From Azorinus chamasolen (lineage: Eukaryota > Mollusca > Bivalvia > Cardiida > Solecurtidae), in NCBI GenBank assembly GCA_963576725.1, contig OY755243.1, positions 79,486,417 to 79,550,416 on the forward strand: a stretch of 64,000 nucleotides of DNA. Reading direction: 5' to 3'. Shown piece by piece: positions 9,911 through 21,182 of the stretch. The translations under genes were made by a program, and so were the position numbers. Numbering within the stretch: position 1 is the first letter of the stretch; every line of letters starts with the position of its first letter. The notes under the pieces are model-generated. The model had not been told where the DNA came from. It saw only the letters and a program-made list of their open reading frames with translations, and made no database searches.

Positions 9911-11248
9911 TTTTCTGAATTTTGCATTTATTTATCTCATTTCCTTATTTTACTGAATGATTTAAAAACTTGGATTGCAGACGACAATTAGAAGTTTGGC
10001 ACCGAAAGGGTTAAGATACCATAATTCAGAATCACAGATACAGGTGCATACTCAAATAAACAATTATGCATGACTTGATCTCTTCATTAATATTCATTAA
10101 CTGTAAAAACATTCAGGCCAAATTTTGCTTTGACCAAAACTGTAGGATCAGGGTTGTAGGAGCAAACCCTGTAGAAGCCGTCTGATCTGGATCTACTCTG
10201 TTTGCAAAGGCGTTAAAAGGGTTTATATGAGCGAAATGGACGAGTATTGTTTCATTCAGATTTTTGACACCAACTTTTATTGGGCTGCGAAAGCAGCCCA
10301 ATTTCATACGACTTTGAATTTTGACCATGCGTTTCTGCGTTCCTGTATCTATAAAAGCCAATCTTTTTAATAAATATGGTTTACTGTGAATATTCATTAT
10401 TTTATTCATATATTTTTCCCAGCGGGGGCACATATTATTTTTGTCGGGGTTATTCCTTTCTTTTCTGCCATTACCAAGTTTCAGTGAAAATGCTAATGAA
10501 TTGGGTATAACTGATTAAACTCACCTTCTCAGTGATAGCAGTCAGCGTGGTGTAAGGGTTATAACGATGGCCTAGGAAATGTGGAGTCGTGGGTTCGATC
10601 CTCGGTGGAAGCAAACTCATTCTTTCTTAGCACCCTTAGTTTACGTGCTTTTGGTTTAAAACCATTTTGTACATAAAAATATGTCCTGTGTTAAATTTAT
10701 TTAGCTGAGACTATTACTCGTGGTTTTGTTGACCGTTTTACATATTTTACCACTGTGCATGAATTTTCTTCCATTTAAATGTATATCTTATACTAACCTG
10801 TTCTTAATTTGGGGACAATTTAAGTGAAAAAGTTAATGAGCATTGAGTCGACCTATTCGAATAATTTCATGTAGACTGTAAGTATGGGAGCTTGTATGCC
10901 TTGTGAACATCACTTAATGTGATAATGGTTTCTACGTCAGTGTGTTTCAGCAAATGAATAACATTAATCTGTGACTTAATGCTGTATTCTTCTCGTGTGT
11001 TAGCGTGTGTTTGGTTGTGTGTGTGTGTGACATGCTGTCTATTGATGTATTGGTGGTGATTACGTCTTGTATGTGACTTTCTACTGTATGCGTGTGTATG
11101 AGTATAAATTGCTATGCTTTCTGTAGGTGTTTTGGTGATGGTGGCGTTTTGTGTGTGGCCTTTCCTGCTTGACTTTATTACTTTTTCATTAATGTGTATT
11201 ATTGGTGTCATACACAGGTATTATGAATCATGGCTCATTAAATCATTC
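9911..11248 (+). repeat. Composite repeat block, copy 1 (uninterrupted)
   Basis: The same sequence recurs inverted in 21425-22464, 24746-24979 and 35944-36010. That second copy is interrupted by a Naiad element and a pearl/Helentron element, and copy 1 preserves both empty sites (near 9990 and 10220). It contains a P1 palindrome (10139-10208), a GC hairpin (TTGGGCTGCGAAAGCAGCCC), a tRNA-like B box (10545-10612), and a 3' tail (about 11120-11200) homologous to the 3' end of the Naiad elements. No protein is supported. Confidence 0.8.
10545..10612 (+). other. tRNA-like promoter module (SINE head), not a tRNA gene
   Basis: Contains an A-box-like GTGGTGTAAGGGTTA and a clear B box GGTTCGATCC, spaced as in a tRNA. 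The ends do not form an acceptor stem. The module is repeated inverted at 22050-22135. Best read as a tRNA-derived Pol III promoter relic. Confidence 0.5.
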
Positions 11249-12330
11249 CCCCGGTCATAATACTATAACCGGGGGAGTCGTAGTACTATGACCCCCACAT
11301 ATATAAAATTCTGACCGGGGGTCGATTTATTATATAGTACTATGACCTCACATACGAGATAACAAACTGACACTAAAAAGCGTGCATCAAAATGAAGTAA
11401 ATTCCTACTTAGTTATCATTATAAATGTCTCCACCAAATGTATATGGTGCATATTGTGTTTGCCAGAGTTGTCCTTCCGTCTGTCTGTCTGTCACAGATG
11501 TTGCGGTAAGCGTAACTCAAAATTGTTAAGGTTAGAATTTTGAAATTTCACAGGAATGTTGCCCAGTATGAGTTGTTGTGTACCTCCATATTTTCAGTTC
11601 TCTCCTGGTAATTTTGAGTTATTGTCCCTGAATAGTTTGAATATGCGATAATAAATGACACATTATGCGGCATCCATAACTCAGAAATCGTTTAGACTAG
11701 ATTCATTAAACTTTACAAGAATGTTGCCCAGTATGAGTTGCTGTGCACCTCCATATTTTCAATTCCTTCTTTCTATAGTTTTGGACTTATTGGCCCTGCC
11801 AAGTTGGACTTAGTCATAGTATTTTACGAACTTTGAGCAACACATATCTCCGAATTTAATATGGCCAGAGTCTAAAAACGTCACAGGATTATTGCATAGC
11901 AAGAGTTGTTGTGCACCTTTATATTTTCAGTTTCTTCCTCGGATAACTTTGGAGTCATTGTCCCTGAATACATTAATGATAAACTTTGCAGCACTCATAA
12001 CTTTGAAAGTAATGTGTATAGAGTCTTGAAATTTCACAGGCACGTTGCCGAGTGTGAGTTATTTTGCATCTTTATAATTTCTATTCCCTGTCCCTGGTTT
12101 TAATTTGGAGTTGTTGCCCCTGACAAGTTGGAATGTGTTGTAGTTCATAACAAAATCTGAGCCACACATAACTCTAATAGGGCTAGTCTTGAAACTTCAC
12201 AGAACTGTTTCCCAGCATGAATTGTTGTGAGCCTTTGTGATTTCCCCCTCTCTTGTTATTTTGAAGGTATTGCCCTTGATTAGTTAAAATATGCGTTAAA
12301 ATAGTTAAATGTCTGATGATTTGTACCTTG
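11249..12330. repeat. Satellite junction and ~160 bp tandem array (BIV160/pearl-like)
   Basis: 11249-11345 holds fragments of the TAGTACTATGACC satellite seen at 12690. From about 11450 there is a TCCGTCTGTCTG tract followed by about five diverged units, with AGTTGTTGTGCACCTCC-like landmarks near 11571, 11735, 11903, 12055 and 12217, i.e. a period of about 152-168 bp. Unit size and the (TCYG)n tract match bivalve pearl-type repeats. Confidence 0.75.
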
Positions 12331-12689
12331 TTCAATTGTGTCAGTTCAATATTTTGTTTGTGTCAGTAGTTACATAAATGAAAAACTTCCTTTGAAAATG
12401 TCAAGGAACATATTTATAGATTGATAGATAATGTATTACATTAAAAAATATTAGAGTTGCTTACCTTGGTTCTCTTAAGACTGAAATCGTAGCAAATATA
12501 TACCATTATGTATCTTCTTCACAGCTCAAACAGCAGTCATCTATTTTAAGTGATTGTTTCATACCATGTCAAGCTAACATAATAATAATATGAATCGTGT
12601 GACTTGTGTCCTTTGATTTCCTAACATGTTATTGCCCCTGATAAGTTATATATTTGTTTACCTGGCTCAAAATGTGTTATATACCTCAA
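12331..12689. other. No recognisable feature
   Basis: AT-rich sequence with no supported gene, RNA or repeat boundary. Confidence 0.5.
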
Positions 12690-13287
12690 AATTAACATAT
12701 AACGACTCCCTTGCCAAAATACACCCACGAGGTGGGGAGAGGGGGTCGATATATTATATACGTGTAGTACTATGACCCCTATGCCATTTTACTATAAAAT
12801 ATAGTAACTCCCTTGCAAAAATCCACTACTGGGTCGATAAATCATATAGTACTATGGCCCCATGCCATTTTAATATAAAATATAGTGACTACCTTGCCAA
12901 AATACATCCACCAGGGTGGAGGTCGATATATAATATAGTACTATGGCCCCCATGCCATTTTACTATAACAATAGTGATTCCCTTGCCAAAATACACCCAC
13001 CAGGAGGTCGATATATGATATAGTACTATGAACCCAGGCCATTTTAGTATAAAATATAGCGACCCCCTTGCCAAAATACCTCCACCAAGTGGGGGGGGGG
13101 GTACGATATATTATATAGTAATATGACCCTAATGTCATTTCACTATAAATATAGTGACTCCCTTGCAAAACTACATCCACAATGGGGTCGATATATTATA
13201 TAGTACTATGATCCCAATGCCATTTTACTATAAAATATAGTGACTCCTTTGCAAGAATACATCCACCAAGGGGTCGATAAATCATAT
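12690..13287. repeat. Satellite array, first orientation
   Basis: About six diverged units of roughly 90-110 bp containing CTTGCCAAAATACATCCACCA, GGTCGATATATTATATAGTACTATGACC and GCCATTTTACTATAAAATATAG in that order. Predicted proteins here are translations of the repeat. Confidence 0.85.
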
Positions 13288-13316
13288 AATACTATAATAA
13301 TAATAATAATAATAAT

Positions 13317-13354
<38 letters not shown>

Positions 13355-13505
13355 TAATAATTATAATAATTATAATTATAATAAAGACTTTATTTAAAGA
13401 GGGAACGCATTTGGTAAAAATCCAATCTTCCATGCGGCCCTCATAACAAAAGTCTACAAAAGTCAAATTAGCAACAATCAATCAAACGGACATTATTTCA
13501 AGTAA
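13288..13505 (-). repeat. LINE 3' end with (AAT)n tail
   Basis: An (AAT/ATT)n microsatellite (13288-13384) abuts AAGACTTTATTTAAAGAGGG. Read on the minus strand this is an AATAAA-containing end followed by a trinucleotide tail, as in CR1-like LINEs. The body is a short 5'-truncated fragment with no coding sequence. Confidence 0.6.
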
Positions 13506-13506
13506 C

Positions 13507-13672
13507 ACAGTAAAACCTCGACAATTCGAACAACCCGTTGAAGAGTCTTGATATACTAGTAGTAGTACTAGAAGCTCCCGCCTTACCCAAGGCCAACACC
13601 TGGCGTGAACATTGTCAATGGGCTTACTTCGAGTTATCGAAATGTTCGAATATCACTGTATATACAAAACGT
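13507..13672. repeat. Pogo/Tigger-like MITE fragment
   Basis: Starts ACAGTAAAACCTCGACAATTCGAAC and ends with the complement-like TTCGAGTTATCGAAATGTTCG...CACTGTA. These are typical terminal inverted repeats of pogo/Tigger mariner relatives. The interior is non-coding. Confidence 0.55.
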
Positions 13673-13919
13673 TTACAGTAGTTAACCTAAATACTCACGC
13701 CACAGTACTAAAACAGGCAGTGAACTTAAATCAAACTGATATTGCAGATGTACTATTTCATCTGAAATTGTCAATATTCGATTACCTAGAAAGTCAAAAT
13801 TAGATACTACAACAAGAAATAGCGATTGTGTTCAATACTCGTTCAATCCTTGGAAATGTTTCAATTGCTTGTGTTTTGATGTTGGTTATCAATTACATGA
13901 TCTGTTTCTATACCATTAC

Positions 13920-14245
13920 TTGTATAGTACTATGACCCATGCCATTTTACTATAAAATATACATTGTAGTGACTCTCTTGCCAAAATACATCCACCAGGG
14001 GGGTTCGAAATATTAAATAGTACTATGTATATCGAACCCCCATCGTGGATGTATTTTGGCAAGGGAGTCGGTATATTTTCTTGTAAAATGGCATGGGGGT
14101 CATAGTACTATATAATATATCCAGCCCCAATCGTGGATATATTTGGCAAGGGAGTCGCTATATTTTATAGTAAAATGACCGAAGGGTCAAAGTACTATAT
14201 GATATATCCACCAACGTGGTGGATGTATTTTTGTAAGATAGTCAT
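13920..14245. repeat. Satellite array with orientation switch at about 14028
   Basis: 13920-14027 is in the same orientation as 12690-13287. From about 14030 the units run as reverse complements (CATCGTGGATGTATTTTGGCAAGGGAGTC). The junction is near TACTATGTATATCGAACCCC. The inverted array resumes at 15691 after the Naiad insertion. Confidence 0.8.
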
Positions 14246-14249
14246 TGTA

Positions 14250-15048
14250 AGGTAGTCAAATGGTGCCCCTCTTGTTGCAGATTTGTTTTTGTATTGCTAC
14301 GAGAGGGATTTTATGCTTAGCTTAAAACCTGATACACAGACTGATATTGTTAATGCTTTTAATAAAACTTCAAGGTATTTAGACGATATTTTGAATTTAG
14401 ATAATCCTTATTTTGATACTATGATTTCTTCAATTTACCCAAAAGAACTGTCTTTAAACAAAGCTAATCAATCTGACATTAATGCTTCATTTTTAGATTT
14501 GAATCTTTCAATTACAAATGATAAAGTTTCGTCCAAAGTATACGATAAAAGAGAAGATTTTAATTTTAAAATTGTTAATTGTCCTTTTCTAGATGGAGAT
14601 GTGCCACGTTCTACATCTTACGGGGTTTATATTTCTCAACGTATTAGGTTTGCCCGAGCATGTTCTTTGCTTGAAGATTTTAACAGACGTAATTTAGTTA
14701 TAACTGATAAACTTCTTAAGCAAGGTTACAGATATCACAAACTTCGAAAAAAATTCTAAATTTTATTATCGAAAATTACCTCTCATTAGTAAATATAATT
14801 GCAATCTACGGACGTTACTGCGACAAGGCATTTCTCAACCAGAATTTTATGGGGATGTTATCTACAAACTTAGGAAAATTCGGGGTCATATCCATTTTCA
14901 TGATTTGTTTATAAAACGCATTAAAACATTTAAAAAGAAAGGTTATGATCCTATTATATTGCAACGCACTGCATGTTTGGTTATCGACCCTTTTACAGTC
15001 GGTAGCTACGCTTCCCTCTTTGCTTGCGCGATGACAGGCCGAGGGTAG
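14250..15048 (+). pseudogene. Penelope-like reverse transcriptase, C-terminal fragment
   Basis: Starts within motif B (APLVADLFLYCYERDFM), followed by the catalytic YLDD motif C in a SRYLDDILNLDN context and the C-terminal thumb region. One base is missing near 14748 relative to copy B, which shifts the frame and creates a TAA at 14757-14759. The remaining codons, in the other frame, continue without stops to TAG at 15046-15048, ending SLFACAMTGRG as in copy B. The missing 5' part makes it non-functional. Confidence 0.85.
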
Positions 15049-15097
15049 TACTCTATGATGGTATACTCTTAAACTTGGATACAGGATGAGCTTACCA
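15043..15097 (+). promoter_or_regulatory. SECIS-like hairpin directly after the RT stop codon
   Basis: Outer stem: 15044-15047 with 15093-15096 and 15051-15053 with 15088-15090. Core: TGAT at 15056-15059 opposite GGAT at 15084-15087, which fits the UGAN/KGAW non-Watson-Crick quartet of eukaryotic SECIS elements. An upper stem (61-64 with 79-82, then 66-77) follows, and an apical loop with AAA (15071-15073) lies 11 nt after the quartet. The upper stem is shorter and less regular than usual. The hairpin is also present at 22987-23041. Its position and the in-frame TGAs upstream support the call. Confidence 0.5.
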
Positions 15098-15537
15098 GAC
15101 TCATGTATTACTTTTTCCCTGTCGTGCCCTTAACGGCTTACCTGCAGGTGCTCTGACTTCAGCAAAGTCATTGAGTACATATTTGACGGATTGTCACAGT
15201 TATTATGCTATGTTTTACATGTTGTCCTGTGTTCACCGTCGTCTATGTTGTGGGTAAGTCCAGCGGGGATACCTTTATTTACAATATTTGTAAAGCTAGG
15301 GTGACTTTGAGAGAAGTGTGAGGTTAGGACGTCCGTAAACCGGTTTAAACCCTCAGTGGTGTTTTTGCTACTGACCGTGCCAAGGCGGTACTCTCTTTGT
15401 CACCCTTCCTTTTGTTTGCCTTGCGTCTTTGTGCTTGTGATTTGTTCATGTGTAGAACGTTTGTCTCTGGTTCTTGTGTGTCTTTAAATGTTTTCTGTGT
15501 TCATTTCTGTGTGTGGTTGTGTGCGCGTTTGGGTGTG

Positions 15538-15540
15538 TGG

Positions 15541-15607
<67 letters not shown>

Positions 15608-15618
15608 TGTGTGTGTCA
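15538..15618 (+). repeat. (GT)n/(GC GT)n microsatellite in Naiad 3' UTR
   Basis: A tract of TGTG then GTGCGTGC repeats. It is expanded here compared with the shorter GT-rich tracts in copies at 22540 and 31820. The His/Thr- or Val/Cys-rich translations are artefacts. Confidence 0.9.
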
Positions 15619-15690
15619 TGCTGTCTATCGGTGTTTTGGTGGTGGTTGCGTCTTGCATGTGGCTTTGCCTGCTTGACTTTACTACTTTTC

Positions 15691-16073
15691 CATATAGATA
15701 GTAAAATGACATGGGGTCATAGTACTATATAATCTATCGACACGCCTGGTTGATGTATTTTGGCAAGGGAGTCACTATATTTTATATTAAATGACATGGG
15801 GGTCATAGTACTATATAATATATCGACAAGCTTGGTTGATGTATTTTGGCAAGGGAGTCACTATATTTTATAGTAAAATGACATGGTTTTATAGTATTAT
15901 ATAAAAATACCGAACCCACCATCGTGGATGTATTTAAGCAAGGGAGTCGGTATATTTTTCAGTAAAATGGCATGGGGGTCATAATATTATAAAATATATC
16001 GACCCCCATCGTGGATGTTTTTGTCAAGGGAGTCACTATATTTTATAGTAAAATGGCATGGGGTCATAGTACT
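15691..16073. repeat. Satellite array, inverted orientation
   Basis: Four units of about 95-100 bp, reverse-complement relative to 12690-13287, continuing the array interrupted by Naiad copy A. Confidence 0.85.
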
Positions 16074-16745
16074 TTATTATTATTATTATTATTATTAATA
16101 TTATTATTATTATTATTATACCACATTTATATAGCGCTCTTTTCACACAGGATATGTGCGTTCAAAAGCGCTGCACATGGATGAAATCAATAATCGGAAT
16201 GAACCGCATGATTATCTATCCAGACAATGAAATATTTACAATAGATATACAATAAAAATAAAAATCACTAGCCGGACGGAAACGCATGAATGTCCATCCG
16301 GTCAGTGAAGGATATACAAAAGATATACAATAGATATGACATCATAAACCGGAAGGAACGGCATGATCGTCCATCCAGTCAATGAAATGTATGCAATAAA
16401 TATACAATAAATATAGGAACCACATGATTATGTACCCGGTCAATGAAAGATATGCAATAAATATACAATAAGTATAAAATCACTAACTGGTAGGAACCAC
16501 ATGATTAATTACCAAGTCGGTGAATTATAAGCAATAGATATACAATAAATATGATATACAATAAATATGAAATCACTAACCGGTAGGAACCACATGGTTA
16601 TCTACCCGGTCAATGAGAGATTGATTCCTACATCATATCCCAAGGGCTGCAATGGCAAAGGAGTCGTAAGGTATGAGAATTGATGATTATAAGCTACTTT
16701 TCCTAAACTGTCCTAGTAGTATATGTTGAAGAAATGTGTTTTCAA
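16073..16745 (-). mobile_element. CR1-type LINE 3' end, 5'-truncated
   Basis: Begins with an (ATT)n tract, then ACCACATTTATATAGCGCTC, as in the 3' end of the LINE at 48120. It ends with the last few codons of ORF2 (homologous to 49360-49400). Between them, 16250-16620 is a minisatellite of about 55-60 bp built on CCGGTAGGAACCACATGATT. Only non-coding 3' sequence survives. Confidence 0.75.
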
Positions 16746-16749
16746 GGGA

Positions 16750-17010
16750 CCATACAAAGTTCGAGATAACAGAAGTTCGGGTCATCTGATGTCTAAGCTG
16801 AACAATTTCTCAAGGCCACAGCTTAATACAGGTCTAAAGTAATGCTGAAAGCTCCTATAGGAGCTGTATTAAGCTGTCACTTGTGTTTCTAGTTATCTGA
16901 AGCGATATATTTTAGAGCAATTCTGTATTGTAAGTTTTGGAAGGACTGAACTTTTTGTTCGAGTTATCCCGACTTTCGAGTTATCTGAGTTCGAGATATC
17001 GAAGTTCAAC
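16750..17010. repeat. Pogo/Tigger-like MITE with internal P4 palindrome
   Basis: Right end GAGTTCGAGATATCGAAGTTCAACTGTA is a pogo-type terminus; the left end holds TTCGAGATAACAGAAGTTCGG. A P4 palindrome (GCTTAATACAGGTC...AGCTCCTATAGGAGCT) at 16818-16884 is nested inside. Confidence 0.6.
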
Positions 17011-17194
17011 TGTAGATCTATTTCTGCAGTTATTGTCTGATTTAAAAATCATATGTGTACATATGCCATTATAAAAAATCAACTATGTCTCACATGAATA
17101 GCGTACAGTACATGTATAAAATCGAATTATGTTTATTGTTGTTGCTCAGAGCAACATGTAAACGTGCGTACTCAAATACTAAGATCGTCATTTC

Positions 17195-17270
17195 TCCATC
17201 AACCCCTATGTTGCGACCACTCTTCGGAATCGTCTCGAACCTGGTCACGGCATGAGCTTTAGTGGAGAAA
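17195..17270. repeat. P5 palindrome-family fragment
   Basis: ACCACTCTTCGGAATCGTCTC followed by a degraded second arm. The better copy is at 45855-45945. Confidence 0.5.
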
Positions 17271-17375
17271 TCAAGAAGTTATTCTTGAAAATGTTTTAAT
17301 TTTCGCATCTTATCTGGGCCTCTGTCAGTTGTCGACATGTTATTGTTGATGCTATATTTGCTGCTATCACTATTT

Positions 17376-18120
17376 AACCCTTTCTCTCAGATAAAAGTGT
17401 TTCCACGCATTTGCAAACAGAGTATACCCTGATCAGACGGATCCTAGAGGAGCCGTCTGCTCAAGGTCTACTCTGTTTCCTAATAGAATTTGATATATCT
17501 GTTTATTTGCTTTCTAAAATGTCTACAATGTTCCACCTTGCATATTTGTTTATAACTATTCTGTTAATGAACATTCATTAGGTATTGAAATTTGAAATAA
17601 ACATAGTACAGGGAAAGGTTTAAATCGCTAATTGATATAGAATGATGACAAACACTACATATCAACGCTTTACTAATGAATATTCATGTAAGAAATAATA
17701 ACATCATGAATATAAATTAGCTGATATTTTAGAATGGCATTACTTTCCAAATCATTTTGACCACCGCATAAACTGCATAATCAGCATATTAATCACAAGC
17801 AAACAGAGCAGACCTTGATCAGACGACTCCAACAGGAGTTATCTGACCTGGGTATGCTCTGTTTGAAAAGACGTCAAAATCCGTATCGGTGTAGTTCTAT
17901 ATTTATTCCAATGTTCAATACCTGCTGAATATTCATGGACAAAACAAATATAATGAAATATTGAATGTAGAACATTTTTGCCATTTTAGAAAGTAAAGTA
18001 ACAGATCTATCAAATTCCACCAGCAAACAGAGCAGACCCTGGTCAGACGGTTCCTGTAGGGGTTGTCTGATCTGGGTCTACGCTGTTTACAAATGCATGA
18101 AAAGGCGTTTATATGAAGGA
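17376..18120. repeat. Cluster of three P1 palindromic MITEs
   Basis: P1 palindromes at 17413-17482, 17799-17866 and 18023-18093, each of the form GCAAACAGAGCAGACC..GATCAGACG then its complement, ending CTCTGTTTGCAAA. They sit in about 200-400 bp non-coding elements with a conserved TGAATATTCATG segment. The termini are CCCTTTC/GAAAGGG, beside TTAA where intact (for example GGGTTAA at 18124). Confidence 0.8.
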
Positions 18121-18129
18121 AAGGGTTAA

Positions 18130-18640
18130 ATGACAAAACGACTAGTTTTTTCAACATAACACGCTTTACATGGACTATATTGAACAAACTGAATAGAATG
18201 GTTACCATTTATGTATTTTTCTTGTATAATTTTACATTTTCTGTTCTATATAGACTGACCTTATGATTCCGTGTGTAATCTTTTACTTTTCAAAGTTCAT
18301 ACTCTGATGAGCACATGAACTTATGCGTTGAAAATAAAACTACGAAACTCTTAAATGGTTTAAATACGTCTATGTAAATTACCTAATATTTTATTCAATT
18401 GGCTCAAATGGACTGTCGTCAATAGTAACGTGACTAATACACGACTAAATGTTGTCTGATAGTTTCAATAATATTACTGATGTTGTCACCATGGAAACCG
18501 CTACTAATGTTTCATTGCATTTTATCTTTGCGGCTGTTTAAATATTTCAACCACATCGGTTTTTCTTGTAACATTGGACATATACGTACTTTGGTCGTGC
18601 AGCCTTTCTTAAAGACCCTGTTACACGTGTTTTAAATAGC
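18130..18640. other. No recognisable feature
   Basis: No supported ORF, RNA or repeat. At 18650-18836 begins a diverged P1-type MITE with half a palindrome (18745-18797). Confidence 0.5.
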
Positions 18641-19007
18641 TAGGGTGTAATAACCCTTTCTCTGTTCAATATTCATGTTAGAATTAACGATTGTACTTGC
18701 ATAATTAAGAAGAGAAAATTTTACTCTGACTGAAATTGTAGAATCATGTTTGTATTATTCTAAAGGAGCCGTCTGATATTGGTCTACTCTATTTGCAAAT
18801 GCATGAAAATGCGTTCATACGTAAGAAGGGTTCGCAATTATGAGGTATTATTGTAAATGTTCTCACACACCCATGTAGTAGAGTTTTGAACAAGTTAATG
18901 ATTACTTCATGAATATTCATGTAAGTAACAATGTATGGATGAATAATAACTAGGCTAAGCTTAATAATCATAATGACATAAAAACAAGAAAAGTTTGGCT
19001 CTAGAAC

Positions 19008-19216
19008 AGTAAAATCCCACTAATGCGACCACCTAAAAGAGGTATAATTCTGGGTGCTAGATGCAGGTGGTAGCTTAATGCAGGACAAAAGTAATACATA
19101 AAACTCCTAGAGGAGCCTTCTGTTTTACTTTTGCGCTGCATTAAGCAACCACCTGTTTATAAAGACAACCATGTGTATTTATTAAGTGGTTGCATTAGAG
19201 GGGTTTTACTGTAAAA
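19008..19216. repeat. TIR MITE with internal P4 palindrome
   Basis: Ends ACAGTAAAATCCCACTAATG and its near-complement CTAATGCAACC...TTTTACTGT (27 bp inverted repeats). Inside is a P4 hairpin (19060-19165) with core ACTCCTAGAGGAG. Non-coding. Confidence 0.75.
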
Positions 19217-19344
19217 CATGTTGAATCAGAATCTATATAGTTTCATGGTTGACGGCTCTTTATCAACTGTCTGATCTGGGTCTATTCTTCTTGTAAAAGC
19301 GTTAAACTACGTGTTTATGGATTTAAGCGTTAAAGCAATTCATC

Positions 19345-19800
19345 ATTGTACAACAGAGATACTACAGGCGTAGACATATCGCAGGAAAAAACATACAACA
19401 GTCGTAGATATATAGTAGAAATAGAATACGACAGTCGTATACATATAGTAGAAAAAGCATACGACAGACGTAGACATATAGTAGAAAAACATACGGCACT
19501 CGTAGACCTGTCGTAAAAATAACGTACGGCAGTCATATAGCTGTAGTATGAACATCATATAAGTCTTAGACCTGTCGTAGGAAAAACATACAGCAGTCGT
19601 AGATATGTCGTATAAAGAGTATGAAACAGTTGTAGAAACAGCATACAACAATAGTAGATCACAGCATATATAATATTAGACATGTCGTAGAAGTAGCGTA
19701 CAATAGTCGTGTAGCAATTGTACACTTTTCTTACGACAAACGAGCATATTACGGTTGTCATTACACTTTTTGTTTGTCTTGAAACAATCGTAAGATAGTT
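19345..19800. repeat. Minisatellite of about 34-36 bp
   Basis: About a dozen diverged units of the form GTCGTAGACATATAGTAGAAAAACATACGGCA. Tyr-rich minus-strand translations are repeat artefacts. Confidence 0.8.
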
Positions 19801-19974
19801 CATACGATTTTACTTCGATAGTTGTGTATTTTCCCATGACATTCATGGGAAACATGAACCCAACAGATAAACACCTCTTTCAAACATAGCAGTTCCTATT
19901 GTCGCAGCTCCGTGTGACAGGTGCTGTTGACGGGCTCCTGTTCTTTTGGAAATCTGCTCTACATTACGTCTATA

Positions 19975-20228
19975 AGTTCTGAAAGTAGATGATCATTCCA
20001 AAGCAAAAGCAGTAATGTGCAAAGAGAAAATTGCAGACTTGGTTTTAATGAGTCTGCTCATGAGAAGTTATTAAAAGTGCAACATTACTCGCGCGCCCCT
20101 AGCACCGGCTTAATCCGTTTTCATTTTTCAAAACTAATAACATCGACACAAATGATCCCGAAGGACAAGAAAATATAACAACAATGAGAATGAAGTACGG
20201 TGCGACTTTTTACGGCACCACACATTAT
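19975..20228 (+). repeat. Interspersed repeat shared with 51580-51805
   Basis: Diverged copies in the same orientation share GAGAAAATTGCAGAC, TCATGAGAAGTTATTAA, CCCCTAGCACC and GCGACTTTTTACGGC. No coding potential; family unknown. Confidence 0.65.
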
Positions 20229-21039
20229 TATACTGCAAAGAAAAATCCTAGATTTTGATTGGTCAATTAGCCATGTATAAAAGCCTTGTATCCCTCTAAA
20301 TTCTGATGTATATACGGAGTCATGAGCAACAATGGAATTTCCCCTGTCGAGGGCCTCGCTTCATTGCTACAACAAACTAAAAATGGCCGACTAGCTTCAC
20401 TTCGTCGATTCGATCCAAACAACCGCTCTCAAACGAAATAACAAGAGTTTGGGGTGGAACAAAGATATCCATTGAGAAACATATGTGTTATAGTTGTTGT
20501 ATAACAATGTAAAAGAACCCGATACGTGTCGAAGGTCTATTCTGCTATGATGCTGCAAATGTTGTCAAAATGCTTGTGCACGTACCGATTAGCCCCCCAA
20601 ACCCCGCTTTTACAAAAATAAACCACACCCAATTCGATTCTGATTTTATTCATGCACATGTACAGTACACGTACCTGTAAATTGCAGTATAACCGCTCCT
20701 TCCAACGCCCATTTGTTTGAATATTATAAAACCGTCATTTTGACGTCATCCAAATGACGTCGGACTTGCGCCAAATATGTTTAGCCGTTCGTGCTAAAAA
20801 ATAGTGTCTGCTTAAACGCTAAAAGTTTTACTAACGTCTGATTCTTTCAATCCTTTGAGAAACTAATGCTCTTGGAAGATCCCTTTATATCCACAATTGT
20901 AATGAGCTGGTTATTATACAGATATTACAAGCCCTTACCTTACAGTATGAGGCCCCTGAGGGGAAGCAAAACGACGCCCACATTAAAAACGCTAATTAAC
21001 TGCTACAAATATTAAACTTTGCAGTATTAATAAAATCGT
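20229..21039. other. No recognisable feature
   Basis: Mixed-composition sequence without a supported gene or repeat boundary; the longest open frames are short. Confidence 0.5.
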
Positions 21040-21182
21040 TATACAGATCATTGGCGGGATATCTGACATTTTATTCCCTGCTGAGGAAAATACATGTAGC
21101 CCTCGCCTAACGGCTCGGGCAACATGAATTCCCTCAGCAGGAAACAAAAAGCCAGATACCCCGCCAATGATCTGTATAACTA
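21040..21182. repeat. Hairpin MITE with about 45 bp arms
   Basis: GTTATACAGATCATTGGCGGG...CCTGCTGAGG pairs with CCTCAGCAGG...CCCGCCAATGATCTGTATAAC. The loop is about 45 nt. The structure is nearly perfect, so recent or selected. Confidence 0.8.

Larger units (their letters stand above)
14246..15690 (+). mobile_element. Naiad-type Penelope-like element, 5'-truncated copy A
   Basis: Contains the C-terminal half of the reverse transcriptase, stop codon, SECIS-like hairpin and 3' UTR. It is truncated at the start of RT motif B and inserted in the inverted satellite array, with repeat units on both sides. The 3' end (TGCTTGACTTTACTACTTTTCCA) is shared with copies at 22465 and 31748. The RT and 3' UTR match copy B at high identity. 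Confidence 0.85.

Noticed and set aside
10545..10612. tRNA gene
   Set aside because: Has A- and B-box-like sequence but no acceptor stem, and it is part of a repeated block.
10867..11211. 114-codon minus-strand frame, conserved in the inverted copy at 21435-21779
   Set aside because: It is antisense to the Naiad-like tail and GT-rich repeat; conservation reflects recent duplication of the repeat, and the composition (His/Thr runs) is microsatellite-derived.
15165..15200. Second SECIS candidate (TGACTTCAGCAAAGTCATTGAG hairpin region)
   Set aside because: Upper stem only six base pairs and no unpaired apical AA at the right distance; does not fit SECIS geometry.
15397..15732. Cys/Val-rich and His/Thr-rich frames
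   Set aside because: Readings of the GT/GC microsatellite in the Naiad 3' UTR.
19343..19803. Three Tyr/Ser-rich minus-strand frames
   Set aside because: Translation of a 34-36 bp minisatellite in several frames.
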